Notes under the pieces: model-generated
The model's input: the letters and a program-made list of their open reading frames with translations, nothing else
What the model was told of the DNA's origin: nothing
Database searches by the model: none
Made by a program: the position numbers and the translations under genes
Shown: in pieces, positions 53,654 to 62,617 of the stretch
Layout: each line of letters begins with the position of its first letter
How positions within the stretch are numbered: position 1 is the first letter of the stretch
Assembly: GCF_004216665.1 (NCBI RefSeq)
Contig: NZ_SGWY01000003.1
Coordinates: 558,001 to 622,000 of the forward strand
Length of the DNA stretch: 64,000 nt
Source of the DNA: Agromyces ramosus
GTDB lineage: Bacteria > Actinomycetota > Actinomycetes > Actinomycetales > Microbacteriaceae
Direction of reading: 5' to 3'

Positions 53654-55951
53654 GTGAAACGACGCACGCGCGGCCTGCTCGCCGTGGCCGCAGCGAGCGT
53701 GACGGTGGTGTCCGGTGTGGCATTCGCACCGGCCGCGATCGCCACACCCGCCGACGACTCGAACCCGTCCGCTGCCCAGCGCCTCGACAACCGTCCCGGC
53801 CCGCTCACCGAGCGCCAGAACGAGCGACGCAAGGCCGCCCAGAAGCTGATCCTCTCCGGCCAGGCGTCGCCCGGCGAAGACGGGGTCGTGCAGCTCGGCG
53901 AGGACAAGTACTACGAGGCATCCGTCACCGGAACCGGCCGCCTCTTCACGATCCTGTCCGAGTTCGGCGACCAGGTGAGCGGCAGGCTCGGATCGACGCC
54001 CGGCCCGATGCACAACGAGATCCCGAAGCCCGACCGTGCCGTGAACAACAGCACGCACTGGATGGCGGACTTCAACCGCGAGTCGTACGAGGAGCTCTTC
54101 TTCGGAGCCGGCGAGTCGTTCGCGGACTTCTACACGAAGCAGTCGTCGGGCGCGTACACGGTCGCTGGCGAGGTGAGCGACTGGGTGCAGGTGCCCGGCA
54201 ACGCGTCCTCCTACGGCGACAACGCGGTCGAGGACTTCGGCGGTGCGTGGCAGTTCATCGAGGACTCGGGCAACGCCTGGTACCAGTCCCGGCTCGACGA
54301 GGGCAAGACGGTCGACGAGATCAAGGCCGAGCTCGCGTCGTTCGACGTGTGGGACCGCTACGACGCCGACGGCGACGGGAACTTCGACGAGCCCGACGGC
54401 TACCTCGACCACTTCCAGGCCGTGCACGCCGGTGAGGGCGAGGACGCGGGCGGCGGCGCACAGGGCGAGGACGCCATCTGGTCGCACCGCTGGTACGTCA
54501 ACTCCACCGACTACGGCCTCACCGGCCCGGCGGGTGCGAAGTTCGGCGGCGCGCAGATCGGCGACACCGGCATCTGGATCGGCGACTACACGGTGGAGGC
54601 GGAGAACGGCGGCCTCGGCGTGTTCGCGCACGAGTACGCGCACGACCTCGGCCTGCCCGACTTCTACGACACGGCCGGCGGCGAGAACAGCACCGGCTTC
54701 TGGACGCTCATGTCGAGCGGCTCGTGGCTCAACAAGGGCGCTGACGACATCGGCACGACCCCGAACTACATGGGTCCGTGGGAGAAGCTCCAGCTCGGCT
54801 GGCTCGACTACTCGGTCGTGAACCCCGGCACGACGGATGCCGCGTTCACGCTCAGCCCCGCGGCCCTGCAGGCCGACGGCCAGGATCAGGCGCTCGTCAT
54901 CGACGTGCCCGACCAGTCGGTGGAGAACGCCTACACGACGCCCGCCTCGGGCTCGAAGGCCTGGTGGACCACCAGCGCCGACGACCTGAACACGACGCTG
55001 ACCCGCGAGCTCGACCTCTCGGGCGTGCGTTCCGCGACGGTCACGGCGAAGGCCTGGTACGACATCGAGGCCGGGTACGACTACCTCTACGCCGAGTACT
55101 CGACCGACGGCGTGAACTGGACGACGGCGGGCACCCTGTCCGACACGTCGAACGGCAAGTGGACGACGTTGCGCTACTCGATCCCCGGCGGCAACGCGGC
55201 GACCCAGTTCCGCTTCCGCTACCAGAGCGACGGCGGCGTGCACCTCGCCGGCGCCTTCATCGACGACATCGTCGTGAAGAGCGGCGGCACCACGCTGCTC
55301 ACCGACGACGTCGAGAACGACGGCACCGGCTGGGAGGCGGCCGGCGGCTTCCGGCAGAGCAGCGGCACCGAGGTGTCCTCGGGCGACCGCTACTACCTCG
55401 CCGAGAACCGCGCCTACGTGGGCTACGACGCCACGCTCGAGAAGGGCCCGTACCAGTTCAGCAACGCACTGACGAAGCCCGACTGGGTGGAGCACTTCGC
55501 CTACCAGGACGGCCTGCTCGTGTGGGCGATCGACGAGACCTACACCGACAACAACACCATCGAGCACCAGGGCCACGGCCTCGCGCTCCCGGTGGATGCG
55601 GGCGTCGCGCCGATGACCTACCCCGACGGCACCATGCCGAGCAACCGGCGCCAGCCGTTCGACGCCACCTTCGGCCTGCAGACGATGGACAAGGTCGTCC
55701 TGCACAAGGAGATCGTCGTGGGCAATGGCAAGAACCAGACCGTGCAGACGGTCGAGGCGGTCGGCTCCGACGGAACGAGGCAGCAGACCGCGACGTTCTC
55801 CGACGCCGACACGGACGCGTTCTTCAGCCCGCTCAACCCGCTCGCGGGCGTCTACGTCGCGGGCCACGGCGTGTCCGTGACCGTGACCGGGCAGAACCCC
55901 GGCGGCACCATGACGGTCGACGTCACCAACCCGGTCGCGAAGCAGCAGTGA
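53654..55951 (+). CDS. Secreted immune-inhibitor-A-type metalloprotease (M6)
   Basis: 765 residues. GTG 53654 has AAGGAG 5 bases upstream and opens directly on a signal peptide (VKRRTRGLLAVAAAS, cleavage near AIATPA at about residues 30-32). A propeptide follows, then the catalytic domain with the zinc site HEYAH at 326-330 and LGLPDFYDTAGG downstream, the M6 pattern of Bacillus InhA and related proteases. The region after residue 500 contains a MAM/concanavalin-like beta domain (LRYSIPGGNAATQFRFRYQ) and an end without anchor, so it is released. It would degrade external proteins. Confidence 0.93.
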   Translation: MKRRTRGLLAVAAASVTVVSGVAFAPAAIATPADDSNPSAAQRLDNRPGPLTERQNERRKAAQKLILSGQASPGEDGVVQLGEDKYYEASVTGTGRLFTILSEFGDQVSGRLGSTPGPMHNEIPKPDRAVNNSTHWMADFNRESYEELFFGAGESFADFYTKQSSGAYTVAGEVSDWVQVPGNASSYGDNAVEDFGGAWQFIEDSGNAWYQSRLDEGKTVDEIKAELASFDVWDRYDADGDGNFDEPDGYLDHFQAVHAGEGEDAGGGAQGEDAIWSHRWYVNSTDYGLTGPAGAKFGGAQIGDTGIWIGDYTVEAENGGLGVFAHEYAHDLGLPDFYDTAGGENSTGFWTLMSSGSWLNKGADDIGTTPNYMGPWEKLQLGWLDYSVVNPGTTDAAFTLSPAALQADGQDQALVIDVPDQSVENAYTTPASGSKAWWTTSADDLNTTLTRELDLSGVRSATVTAKAWYDIEAGYDYLYAEYSTDGVNWTTAGTLSDTSNGKWTTLRYSIPGGNAATQFRFRYQSDGGVHLAGAFIDDIVVKSGGTTLLTDDVENDGTGWEAAGGFRQSSGTEVSSGDRYYLAENRAYVGYDATLEKGPYQFSNALTKPDWVEHFAYQDGLLVWAIDETYTDNNTIEHQGHGLALPVDAGVAPMTYPDGTMPSNRRQPFDATFGLQTMDKVVLHKEIVVGNGKNQTVQTVEAVGSDGTRQQTATFSDADTDAFFSPLNPLAGVYVAGHGVSVTVTGQNPGGTMTVDVTNPVAKQQ

Positions 55952-56008
55952 TCCGGTGCGCGCGTTCCTGATCCGCGAGTGATCCGATCCGCGCGCGATC
56001 GCACCGCG

Positions 56009-56038
56009 GTGGGCCCGTCTCCTCGGAGGCGGGCCCAC
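56009..56038 (+). terminator. Terminator after the M6 protease gene
   Basis: GTGGGCCCG (56009-56017) with CGGGCCCAC (56030-56038), and an inner CTCC/GGAG pairing, form an almost continuous stem 58 bp beyond the protease stop. Confidence 0.8.
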
Positions 56039-56111
56039 TCGTGTCGCCCCGGCGTGCGCAGCTGCCGGCGGTTCGCGCCGCCGGGGATGTGCCGGGCGCT
56101 CCTCCCCTGCC

Positions 56112-56528
56112 ATGATCGAGCGGATGGGACAGTGGACGGGATACGGCCAGGGCGCCGCCGAGGGCATCGGCTGGGCGCGCTTCTTCGGCTGGTCGTCCTT
56201 CGGGTTCGGGGTGACCACGGTGGTGCTCTGCTTCGTCATCCCGCTCGCCGGGCAGTACGGACGCACGGCGTGGCTGGTGCTGTTCGGTTCGGTCGCCGTC
56301 TGGCTCGGCGGCATGTCGGTGTCGCGCTACCGCTCGCTCGGACAGCGGTGGCCGGCCATCCCCGTGATCGGCATCGGCCTCGGATGCCTCACCATCGCGA
56401 TCATGGTCTACGCGTTCACGGTGCTCGTGCTCGCGTCGTACGGCATCGAGTGGCCGGCGCCCGCGCACTGGCTCGGCCCGCCGGGCGCGCCGGATCCGCT
56501 GGCGCCGCTCGATCAGGTGGACGCCTGA
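56112..56528 (+). CDS. Small membrane protein of unknown function
   Basis: 138 residues with three or four hydrophobic segments (WSSFGFGVTTVVLCFVIPLA; TAWLVLFGSVAVWLGGMSV; AIPVIGIGLGCLTIAIMVYA) and a Pro-rich C-terminus. No family is recognised. The ATG at 56112 and an internal one at 56124 are both possible. It stands alone between the protease terminator and an SDR gene. Confidence 0.65.
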   Translation: MIERMGQWTGYGQGAAEGIGWARFFGWSSFGFGVTTVVLCFVIPLAGQYGRTAWLVLFGSVAVWLGGMSVSRYRSLGQRWPAIPVIGIGLGCLTIAIMVYAFTVLVLASYGIEWPAPAHWLGPPGAPDPLAPLDQVDA

Positions 56529-56610
56529 ACCGGTCGCCAGGCCGCCGCCGCAGGGTCAACCCCCTGACGCGGTCTCGTGCCGCGGGTAGAGTGCGCCGCG
56601 GAGGGGGCAC

Positions 56611-57639
56611 ATGAGCGGGGAGGGCGTACTGGTCACCGGCGGCACCGGATTCGTCGCCGCCCACTGCATCGTGCAGCTGCTCCACGCCGGGTACCGGGTG
56701 CGCACCACCATCCGCTCGCTCGATCGGGCCGATGCCGTGCGCGAGATGGTCCGTCGCGGTGAGGCCGACCCGCGAGGCATCGAGTTCGTCGCCGCCGACC
56801 TCATGCACGACGACGGATGGCCCGAGGCCGTCGCCGACGCGACCTACGTACTGCACGTCGCATCCCCGCTTCCGGTGCGTCAGCCGAAGGACGAGGACGA
56901 GCTGATCAGGCCCGCCAGGGACGGCGTGCTGCGGGTGCTGCACGCGGCGCGCGGAGCCGGCGTGAGGCGCGTGGTGCAGACCTCGTCGTTCGCGGCGATC
57001 GGATACCGCGCGGATCCGGGCCGGCCGTTCACCGAGCAGGACTGGACCGACCTGACGCGGCCTCACCTCACGCCCTACATCAAGTCGAAGACCATGGCCG
57101 AGCACGCCGCGTGGGACTTCGTCGACCTCGAGGGCGACGGCCTCGAACTCTCCGTCGTGAATCCGGTGCCGATCTTCGGGCCGGCACTCGGGCCGGACCT
57201 CTCGACGTCGCTCGCCGTCCTGCTCGGCATGCTCAACGGACGGGCGCCCGCGGTGCCGCCGGGCGCCACGACCGGGGTCGACGCGCGCGACGTCGCCGAC
57301 CTGCACGTGCGGGCGATGACGCATCCCGACGCCGCGGGCGAGCGGTTCATCGCCGTGGCCGGCGACCCCATCTCGTACCACGACCTCGCGATGCTGCTGC
57401 GCGACCGACTCGGCGCCGATGCGAAGCGCGTGCCGACGCGCGTGATGCCGCGCTGGCTCGTGCGCGCGGGCGCGCTCGTCAGCACCGAGCTGCGCGCGAT
57501 CGCGCCGCAGATGCGCCGTGCGCAGGGCGCCTCGCACGAGAAGGCCGAGCGGATGCTGGGGTGGGAGCCCCGCTCGACCGAGGACGCGATCGTCGCCTCG
57601 GCCCAGAGCCTCGTGCGGCTCGGGCTCGTCAAGGGTTGA
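56611..57639 (+). CDS. Dihydroflavonol-reductase-like NAD(P) epimerase/dehydratase
   Basis: 342-residue extended SDR. GGTGFVAAHCIVQLLHAGYRV at residues 10-30, VLHVASPLPV, QTSSFAAIGY and the catalytic Tyr-Lys in YIKSKTMAEHAAW match the aldehyde/dihydroflavonol reductase-like group. Acts on carbonyl compounds with NADPH; natural substrate unknown. ATG 56611 is preceded by GGAGGGGGC. A low-complexity repeat follows the stop and belongs to the next gene. Confidence 0.85.
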   Translation: MSGEGVLVTGGTGFVAAHCIVQLLHAGYRVRTTIRSLDRADAVREMVRRGEADPRGIEFVAADLMHDDGWPEAVADATYVLHVASPLPVRQPKDEDELIRPARDGVLRVLHAARGAGVRRVVQTSSFAAIGYRADPGRPFTEQDWTDLTRPHLTPYIKSKTMAEHAAWDFVDLEGDGLELSVVNPVPIFGPALGPDLSTSLAVLLGMLNGRAPAVPPGATTGVDARDVADLHVRAMTHPDAAGERFIAVAGDPISYHDLAMLLRDRLGADAKRVPTRVMPRWLVRAGALVSTELRAIAPQMRRAQGASHEKAERMLGWEPRSTEDAIVASAQSLVRLGLVKG

Positions 57640-57681
57640 GTCCGCCGTCGGCCCACCGCGACGGCGAGCCGAGCCGTGCCG

Positions 57682-58176
57682 TCACGCGCCTGCGCCGTGG
57701 CGTGCCGCGCCGCGTCGCGCCGTGCCATGGCGTGCCGCGCCGTGCCGCGCCGTGGCGTGCCGCGCCGCGCGGCGCCGCGGCGGCGCAGCCTCAGGCCTCG
57801 GCCCAGACGCCAGCTCGTTCCCGCTCGGGTCGACGAAGTGGAAGCGCCGCCCGCCCGGAAAGGCGTACGGCCCGTTCACGATCTCGCCGCCGGCCGCCGT
57901 GACCGCCGCCAGGGTGGCATCGAGGTCGTCGCTGAAGAGCAGCACGAACGGCCCGCCGCGCGTTCCGGCGCTCGCCCCGCCCTCGGCGAGCGCGAGGCCG
58001 CCCGCCTCATCGCCGCCGGACTCGGCCGACGTGCGGATGCCGGAGTAGCCGTCGCCGTACGACGTGAACGTCCACCCGAACGCGGCGCCGTAGAAGTCGC
58101 GGGCCGCCTGCATGTCGGTGACGGTGATCTCGACGTAGTCGATCGAGTGCGGGATGCGGTGCGTGTGACCAGCCAT
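57682..58176 (-). CDS. VOC-family protein with repeat-encoded C-terminal tail
   Basis: 164 residues. A glyoxalase/VOC domain fills residues 1-125 (SIDYVEITVTDMQAARDFYG, GWTFTSYGDGYSGI, GPFVLLFSDDLDATLAAV, RRFHFVDPSGNELA), where such proteins normally stop. The remaining 37 residues are an Ala-Arg-His repeat (ARHATARHGAARHGTARRGA) encoded by the low-complexity DNA at 57685-57790. The tail is likely a read-through of a repeat expansion that destroyed the original stop. Metal-binding His/Glu pattern is incomplete, so enzyme activity is uncertain. Confidence 0.8.
   Translation of the reverse strand: MAGHTHRIPHSIDYVEITVTDMQAARDFYGAAFGWTFTSYGDGYSGIRTSAESGGDEAGGLALAEGGASAGTRGGPFVLLFSDDLDATLAAVTAAGGEIVNGPYAFPGGRRFHFVDPSGNELASGPRPEAAPPRRRAARHATARHGAARHGTARRGAARHGAGA
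57685..57790. repeat. Low-complexity GTGCCGCGCC-like repeat
   Basis: Imperfect tandem decamers close to CGTGCCGCGC, with an 18-base direct repeat CCGTGGCGTGCCGCGCCG near 57695 and again near 57760. It lies between a SDR gene end and the VOC domain and is translated as the VOC tail on the minus strand. Confidence 0.75.
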
Positions 58177-58312
58177 GCGCCCACCCTGCCATCGACGGCC
58201 GACACCGTCGGCCGGGGTAAGAGCCGGGGGCCCTGGAGGTGGGGTGGGGGTAAGGCCGGGGGCCGGGGCCCTCGGGCCGCGGGTTGGGAGACACTTTCCA
58301 TCCGCTGCGGCG

Positions 58313-58502
58313 GTGCCCAAGTGGCGAAGTGCCCAAGTGCCCAAGTGCCCAAGTGCCCAAGTGGCGAAGGAGCAGCCAAGTGGCGAAGTGGCCAAGTGGC
58401 GAAGGAGTAGCCAAATGGCCAAGTGCCCAAGTGGCGAAGTGGCGAAGTGGCGAAGTGGCGAAGTGGCGAAGTGGCGAAGTGGCGAAGTGGCGAAGTGGCG
58501 AA
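58313..58502. repeat. Octanucleotide array, GTGCCCAA / GTGGCGAA type (about 23 units)
   Basis: 190 bp: GTGCCCAA and GTGGCGAA units mixed at the left, two 11-base irregular units (GGAGCAGCCAA, GGAGTAGCCAA), GTGGCCAA and ATGGCCAA, then nine consecutive GTGGCGAA at 58431-58502. It lies in the 401-bp gap between VOC and deaminase genes. The first 130 bp of that gap is a G-rich stretch without a gene. Confidence 0.92.
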
Positions 58503-58577
58503 CGTTCCGTGCGTGAACCGCTCCCTGGGTGCCGGTCACGTCGACCGGATGCCTCACGACCGAAGCCGCAACCGAGA

Positions 58578-59066
58578 TCAAACCCAGAAGCCCGCGTGCA
58601 CCGTCGTCGCCTCCGGCAGGTCGGCCGGGCCCGCCACCGCCACCGGACGGCCGCCGCGCGCGAACACCTCGCGGCACGGCAGCTCCATGGTCGGCACGCC
58701 CTCCTGCGCGGCGACGAGCTGCCTGAGCCCCGCCTCCGAGAGCCCGTAGACTACGCGCGCGATGCCGCTCCAGTAGATCGCGCCCGCGCACATGGCGCAG
58801 GGCTCGGTACTCGTGTAGAGCGTGCTCGTGGCGAGCACCTGCGCGGACAGCGACGCCGCCGCTGCGCGCACCAGGTTCGTCTCGGCGTGGCCGGTGGGGT
58901 CGCCACGGGTCACGACCGAGTTCAGCGCCTCGACGGTTCGACCGTCGGCGGTCACGAGCAGCGATCCGAACGGGTGGTCGCCGCGTGCGCGGGCATCCGC
59001 GGCGAGTTCGACGCAGCGGCGCAGCCGGGCGAGATCGACGTCGGTCACCACGGTTGCATCGGTCAT
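58578..59066 (-). CDS. Nucleoside/cytidine-deaminase-family protein (guanine deaminase-like)
   Basis: 162 residues of the zinc deaminase fold: GHAETNLV with zinc ligand His60 and catalytic Glu62, and TEPCAMCAGAIYWSGI with Cys90 and Cys93. It resembles guanine deaminase/tRNA adenosine deaminase-type CMP/dCMP deaminases; the short length and the ending GFWV are not those of TadA with its tRNA-binding helix. GAGGAGG lies 4 bases before the ATG. Its substrate is probably a free base. Confidence 0.87.
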   Translation of the reverse strand: MTDATVVTDVDLARLRRCVELAADARARGDHPFGSLLVTADGRTVEALNSVVTRGDPTGHAETNLVRAAAASLSAQVLATSTLYTSTEPCAMCAGAIYWSGIARVVYGLSEAGLRQLVAAQEGVPTMELPCREVFARGGRPVAVAGPADLPEATTVHAGFWV

Positions 59067-59103
59067 GCGGCCTCCTCGGTCGTCGACCCATTCTGCCCGC
59101 GAC

Positions 59104-59871
59104 CTACCTCGTCGGCGCCGCGGCCTGTCGCGCCTGCCACTGCGAGAACGTGATCTCGCCGAGGCGAGCGGCGCCGACGTCCTCGGGCACGAGCGACCCA
59201 TCGGCGAGCTCGGTGCCGAAGTACCTCGCGTGCGGGTCGGCGACGACCGTGCGGGAGTCGCCCCGAGCGGCGAGCGCCTGCGCGATGAACTCGTCGAAGC
59301 GGAACTCCTCGGGGCCGGCGATCTCGATGCCGCCGTCGACGGGCTCACTCGTGGCGACGGCCGCGACCGCGTCGGCCACGTCGTCGGCCGCGATCGGCCG
59401 GAACCGCACGGGCGCGATGCGCACCGTGTCCCCGTCGGTCGCGCCATCCGCGATGCTCTTGGCGAACTCGAAGAACTGCGTGGCGTGCACGATCGAGTAC
59501 GGCACGCCGCCGTCCTCGATGAGCCGCTCCTGGGCGACCTTCGCGCGCATGTACCCGCTGCCCGGGTTGCGCGCCGACCCGACGATCGACACGGCGACGT
59601 GGTGCCCGACGCCCGCCGCGGCCTCGGCGGCGAGCAGGTTGCGGGTCGACGTCTCGAAGAACGCGAGCACGACGTCATCCGCGAACGACGGCGAGTTCGA
59701 CACGTCGATCACGACGTCGGCGCCCGCGAGCACCTCGGCGACGCCCTCGCCCGTGATCGTGTTCACCCCCGTGTTCGGCGATGCGGCGACGGCCTCGTGC
59801 CCCTGGGCGGTGAGCCGCTCGATGAGCTTCGTCCCGATGAGCCCGGTTCCGCCGATGATGACGATCTTCAC
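59104..59871 (-). CDS. NmrA-like SDR NAD(P)-binding protein
   Basis: 255 residues. Rossmann loop IIGGTGLIGTKLIERL at residues 5-20, then VIDVSNSPSF, HHVAVSIVGSARNPGSGYMRAKVAQE and IAGPEEFRFDEFIAQAL; the catalytic YxxxK is replaced by YMRAK-like sequence. This is an atypical SDR common in Actinobacteria. AGGAGGG is 6 bases before GTG 59871, so a longer N-terminal extension is not used. It lies just 37 bases downstream of the deaminase on the same strand and may be in operon with it. Confidence 0.83.
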   Translation of the reverse strand: MKIVIIGGTGLIGTKLIERLTAQGHEAVAASPNTGVNTITGEGVAEVLAGADVVIDVSNSPSFADDVVLAFFETSTRNLLAAEAAAGVGHHVAVSIVGSARNPGSGYMRAKVAQERLIEDGGVPYSIVHATQFFEFAKSIADGATDGDTVRIAPVRFRPIAADDVADAVAAVATSEPVDGGIEIAGPEEFRFDEFIAQALAARGDSRTVVADPHARYFGTELADGSLVPEDVGAARLGEITFSQWQARQAAAPTR

Positions 59872-60063
59872 GATGATCCCTCCTGTCGGGGCATCCGAAG
59901 CCCCGTTCACGAAGCTCAGACCGGGCACCCCGGCGATCTGTGACACGGATGCCCCGCTCGACGCGCCCGGCCTCACGGCCGGCGTCGCACGACGGGGTGT
60001 CAACCCCGCGCCGGATCCACCCGGCGTGTGCGACCTTGGGGGCGACAGGCGGAGGAGGCGACG

Positions 60064-60276
60064 ATGACGGATGCATCCGGCACGCGCGACGAGGGTACGG
60101 ACGAGGGCGGCACGGCCAAGGAGGACGGACTCGGTCAGGAGCGGACGATCCCCAGCGAGCCCGGCAGCGTCGGCGTCGGGGCGGGGGAGCCCACGACGTT
60201 CGAGCCCGAGGAGGATCCGGACGCCGCAGCGCGGCGCGACCCCGACGCACCCGACGGCGGCGACTCCGAGCGCTGA
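60064..60276 (+). CDS. Small acidic hypothetical protein
   Basis: 70 residues, Glu/Asp/Gly-rich with hardly any hydrophobic core (TDEGGTAKEDGLGQE; EEDPDAAARRDPD), probably disordered. GGAGGAGG at 60051-60058 supports the ATG at 60064. Similar short acidic proteins are common near this position in actinobacterial genomes, but no function is known. Confidence 0.6.
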   Translation: MTDASGTRDEGTDEGGTAKEDGLGQERTIPSEPGSVGVGAGEPTTFEPEEDPDAAARRDPDAPDGGDSER

Positions 60277-60297
60277 CGGCGCCGGGGATGACGGGGC

Positions 60298-61995
60298 TCA
60301 TGGGGTCGCGAGCGGCGACCGCCCCGGCGGCGCCTCCCACCACGGGCCTGCGGCGTCGAGCACGTCGACGTCGCCGCGATCGCCGAGGAGCTCCCAGCGC
60401 AGCAGCGACATCGGCACGTTGCCGTTGCGCCACACGGCGTCGTGCACGTCGCGCAGCGAGAACTCGGCGCCGTCGAGCGCGGCCGCGACTGCGGCATCCG
60501 CCACCAGCCGCATCACCTCGTGCTTGCCGACGAGGTACGACATCGCCAGGCCGGGCGTCGCCACGTAGTACGAGGTCTCCTCCGTCGCCGTCCCGACGTC
60601 CATGGGCACCCTGCGCACGAAGAAGTCCACGGCCTCGGGCAGGCTGAATTCGCCCGTCGCGAGGTTCACATCGACGACGACGCGCAGGGCGCGCAGGCGC
60701 ATGAAGTTGTGCACGATCGTCTGCGAGTGCGGGGCGTCGGCGAACAGCCCCGCGGTGAGCATGAGCTCCTCGTTGTAGTGCGCGATGCCCTCGTTGGCGA
60801 CGGAGTCGATGAAGTGCCGGCGCAGCGGGTTCGGCTGCGCCCAGGACAGGGCGAGCTGCTGGCTGTGCGCGCCCTCGTGGATGATGCCGAGGCGCGGGTC
60901 GCGGGCGTTCGCGGCATCGAAGTAGGGCAGGTCGGCGGTCGGCTCGGGCACGTACGACGTGGCGTCCTCGCCGACGCGACGGATGCTCGTGAGGTCGTCG
61001 TTCACGCCGAGGAAGGCGAGGGGCTCGAGGTAGGCGGGCGTCGGCGCGAACCGGTAGTGACGCAGCGAGGACGGCTGGCTCAGCAGGCCGGATGCCTCGG
61101 AGAACGCCCGCACCTCCGCCTCGGCGGCGGCTTCGGCGGCCGACTCGGAATCGGCCGACGCCGCGAGCGGCGCCTCGGGGACCTCGCGGTAGCGGGTGCG
61201 GGTCGCCGCCTCGCCGACCACGCTGCGCCGGTAGTCCTGCATGGCGGCGCGCACGAGCTCCTCGGGGTCGTGGGTGACGAGCGCCACGTGGCGCAGGTAC
61301 CACGTGAAGGCCGCTCGTCCGACGACCACGTCGGCCCCGAGCTGGTCGGCGGATGCCTCGAGCCACGCGCGATAGCGCTCGAGGGCGGCGCTCGCCCCGG
61401 GCTGCGCGGCGCGGAGCCCGGCCGCGGTGGTGGCATCCGTCAGCGGCGCCACCTCGGCGACCGAGCGCTCGAGCCGCACGCCGATGTCGCGGAGGTCGGC
61501 GGCGGCGACCCGGGCGAGCGTCGCGACCCCGGCCCGCCCGAGGTTCGCGAGGGCCTGCTCGACCCCCGCAGGGATCGCCCCGAGCACGCGCACCAGGTCG
61601 GCTTGCCGACGCGCGTCGAATGGCGGCGGCGGGAGCAGCAGGTCGAACCACGGGCCGAGCACCTGCGAGGTGAGGAACACGGCGTCGCGCTCCCAGTTGC
61701 GGAGCACCTCGAGCTCCCAGTGCACCCGCGCCAGGGCCGCGCCGATGAGCCGATGATCGACCTGCGTCGCGACCGGCAGGGCGCCGAGCCCGGCGGCCCC
61801 GATCGTGCGCCAGCGCTCGCCGAATCCGGCGAGCGCGAGCCGGAACTCCTCCACGGCGGCGTGGTCGAAACGCGGCAGCCAGCCCGCCGGCCGCTCCACG
61901 CGGGGGATGTCGTCGGAGGTGCGGAACGAGGTGGCGTCCCGCCACTCCCAGAACTCCGCGCCGAGGCGTTCGAGGTCGGTTGCGAGCGACGTCAT
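60298..61995 (-). CDS. DUF885 protein (putative zinc-dependent carboxypeptidase-like)
   Basis: 565 residues. The central motif HEGAHSQQLALSW (about residues 370-382), with the downstream Glu-rich EGIAHYNEELM, matches the DUF885 family, which has a metallopeptidase-like HExxH variant. The C-terminal region GTATEETSYYVATPGLAMSYLVGKHEVMRL is also typical. Substrates are unknown. ATG 61995 is preferred; a GTG three codons earlier is possible. No signal peptide is visible, so it is cytoplasmic. Confidence 0.82.
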   Translation of the reverse strand: MTSLATDLERLGAEFWEWRDATSFRTSDDIPRVERPAGWLPRFDHAAVEEFRLALAGFGERWRTIGAAGLGALPVATQVDHRLIGAALARVHWELEVLRNWERDAVFLTSQVLGPWFDLLLPPPPFDARRQADLVRVLGAIPAGVEQALANLGRAGVATLARVAAADLRDIGVRLERSVAEVAPLTDATTAAGLRAAQPGASAALERYRAWLEASADQLGADVVVGRAAFTWYLRHVALVTHDPEELVRAAMQDYRRSVVGEAATRTRYREVPEAPLAASADSESAAEAAAEAEVRAFSEASGLLSQPSSLRHYRFAPTPAYLEPLAFLGVNDDLTSIRRVGEDATSYVPEPTADLPYFDAANARDPRLGIIHEGAHSQQLALSWAQPNPLRRHFIDSVANEGIAHYNEELMLTAGLFADAPHSQTIVHNFMRLRALRVVVDVNLATGEFSLPEAVDFFVRRVPMDVGTATEETSYYVATPGLAMSYLVGKHEVMRLVADAAVAAALDGAEFSLRDVHDAVWRNGNVPMSLLRWELLGDRGDVDVLDAAGPWWEAPPGRSPLATP

Positions 61996-62054
61996 GCCGC
62001 CCACGCTAGTCCCGTCGTCCGACGCGCCGGTCCCGCCCTCCGGCGCCGCAGACG

Positions 62055-62088
62055 GAGCCCCGCCCCGCCGGTCGGCGGAGCGGGGCTC
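62055..62088 (-). terminator. Long terminator after hsp20
   Basis: GAGCCCCGC (62055-62063) with GCGGGGCTC (62080-62088), and an inner CCGCC/GGCGG stem across GGTC, make a 14- to 15-bp hairpin 22 bp past the hsp20 stop. Confidence 0.85.
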
Positions 62089-62109
62089 GCGAACGCGTGA
62101 CCTCGAGCG

Positions 62110-62547
62110 TCAGCTCGACGTCTTCGCGGTGACCTGTCGCTCGGTGTTCGGGGCGCTCTGCACCTCGACCTTGCGCGGCTTCGCCTGCTCGCTCACCGGG
62201 ATGACGACGCTCAGCACCCCGTTGTCGTAGTGCGCGCTGATCGACGAGGTGTCGAGCCCGTCGCCGAGCGTGAGCTGGCGCAGGAACGACCCGCTCGGAC
62301 GCTCGTGCGCGAGCCACTGCACGTCGCCGTCGGAGCGCAGGGTGCGCTCGGCGCGGATGGTGAGCAGCTGCCCGTCGACGTCGACGTCGATCGAGCCCGG
62401 GTCGACGCCTGGCAGGTCGGCCGAGAGCACGTAGTGGTCGCCGTCGCGCAGCAGGTCGATCGGCATCACCCGAGGCCCCTGCCGAGAGTCCATCATGCCC
62501 GCAGCGAGGCGGTCGAGCTCACGGAACGGATCCCAGTACATGGCCAT
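62110..62547 (-). CDS. Hsp20 (alpha-crystallin) small heat-shock protein
   Basis: 145 residues, the normal sHsp length. The alpha-crystallin domain runs from residue 28 to 125 (DLLRDGDHYVLSADLPGVDP; LLTIRAERTLRSD; DNGVLSVVIPVSEQAKPRKVEVQ), with the final I-x-V motif replaced by a polar end. It is an ATP-independent holdase binding unfolding proteins during heat stress. GGAGGAG is 5 bases before ATG 62547. A CIRCE element overlaps its promoter and a HAIR-like element follows, so both HrcA and HspR can repress it. Confidence 0.95.
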   Translation of the reverse strand: MAMYWDPFRELDRLAAGMMDSRQGPRVMPIDLLRDGDHYVLSADLPGVDPGSIDVDVDGQLLTIRAERTLRSDGDVQWLAHERPSGSFLRQLTLGDGLDTSSISAHYDNGVLSVVIPVSEQAKPRKVEVQSAPNTERQVTAKTSS

Positions 62548-62589
62548 GACTTCTCCTCCCTGTCGGCCGCATCGCGGCCTTCGTCCAAA

Positions 62590-62610
62590 GTTGAGCCTCT
62601 TTGACTCAAG
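62590..62610 (-). promoter_or_regulatory. HAIR-like HspR operator
   Basis: On the minus strand CTTGAGT-N7-GCTCAAC, against the HspR consensus CTTGAGT-N7-ACTCAAG: first half perfect, second half 5 of 7. It lies directly downstream of the -10 box and 43 bases before the hsp20 start. Confidence 0.75.
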
Positions 62611-62617
62611 TAGTTTC

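Noticed and set aside
58313-58502. CRISPR or minisatellite coding region
   Set aside because: Period is 8 bases with no spacers, and peptide frames are pure repeats.
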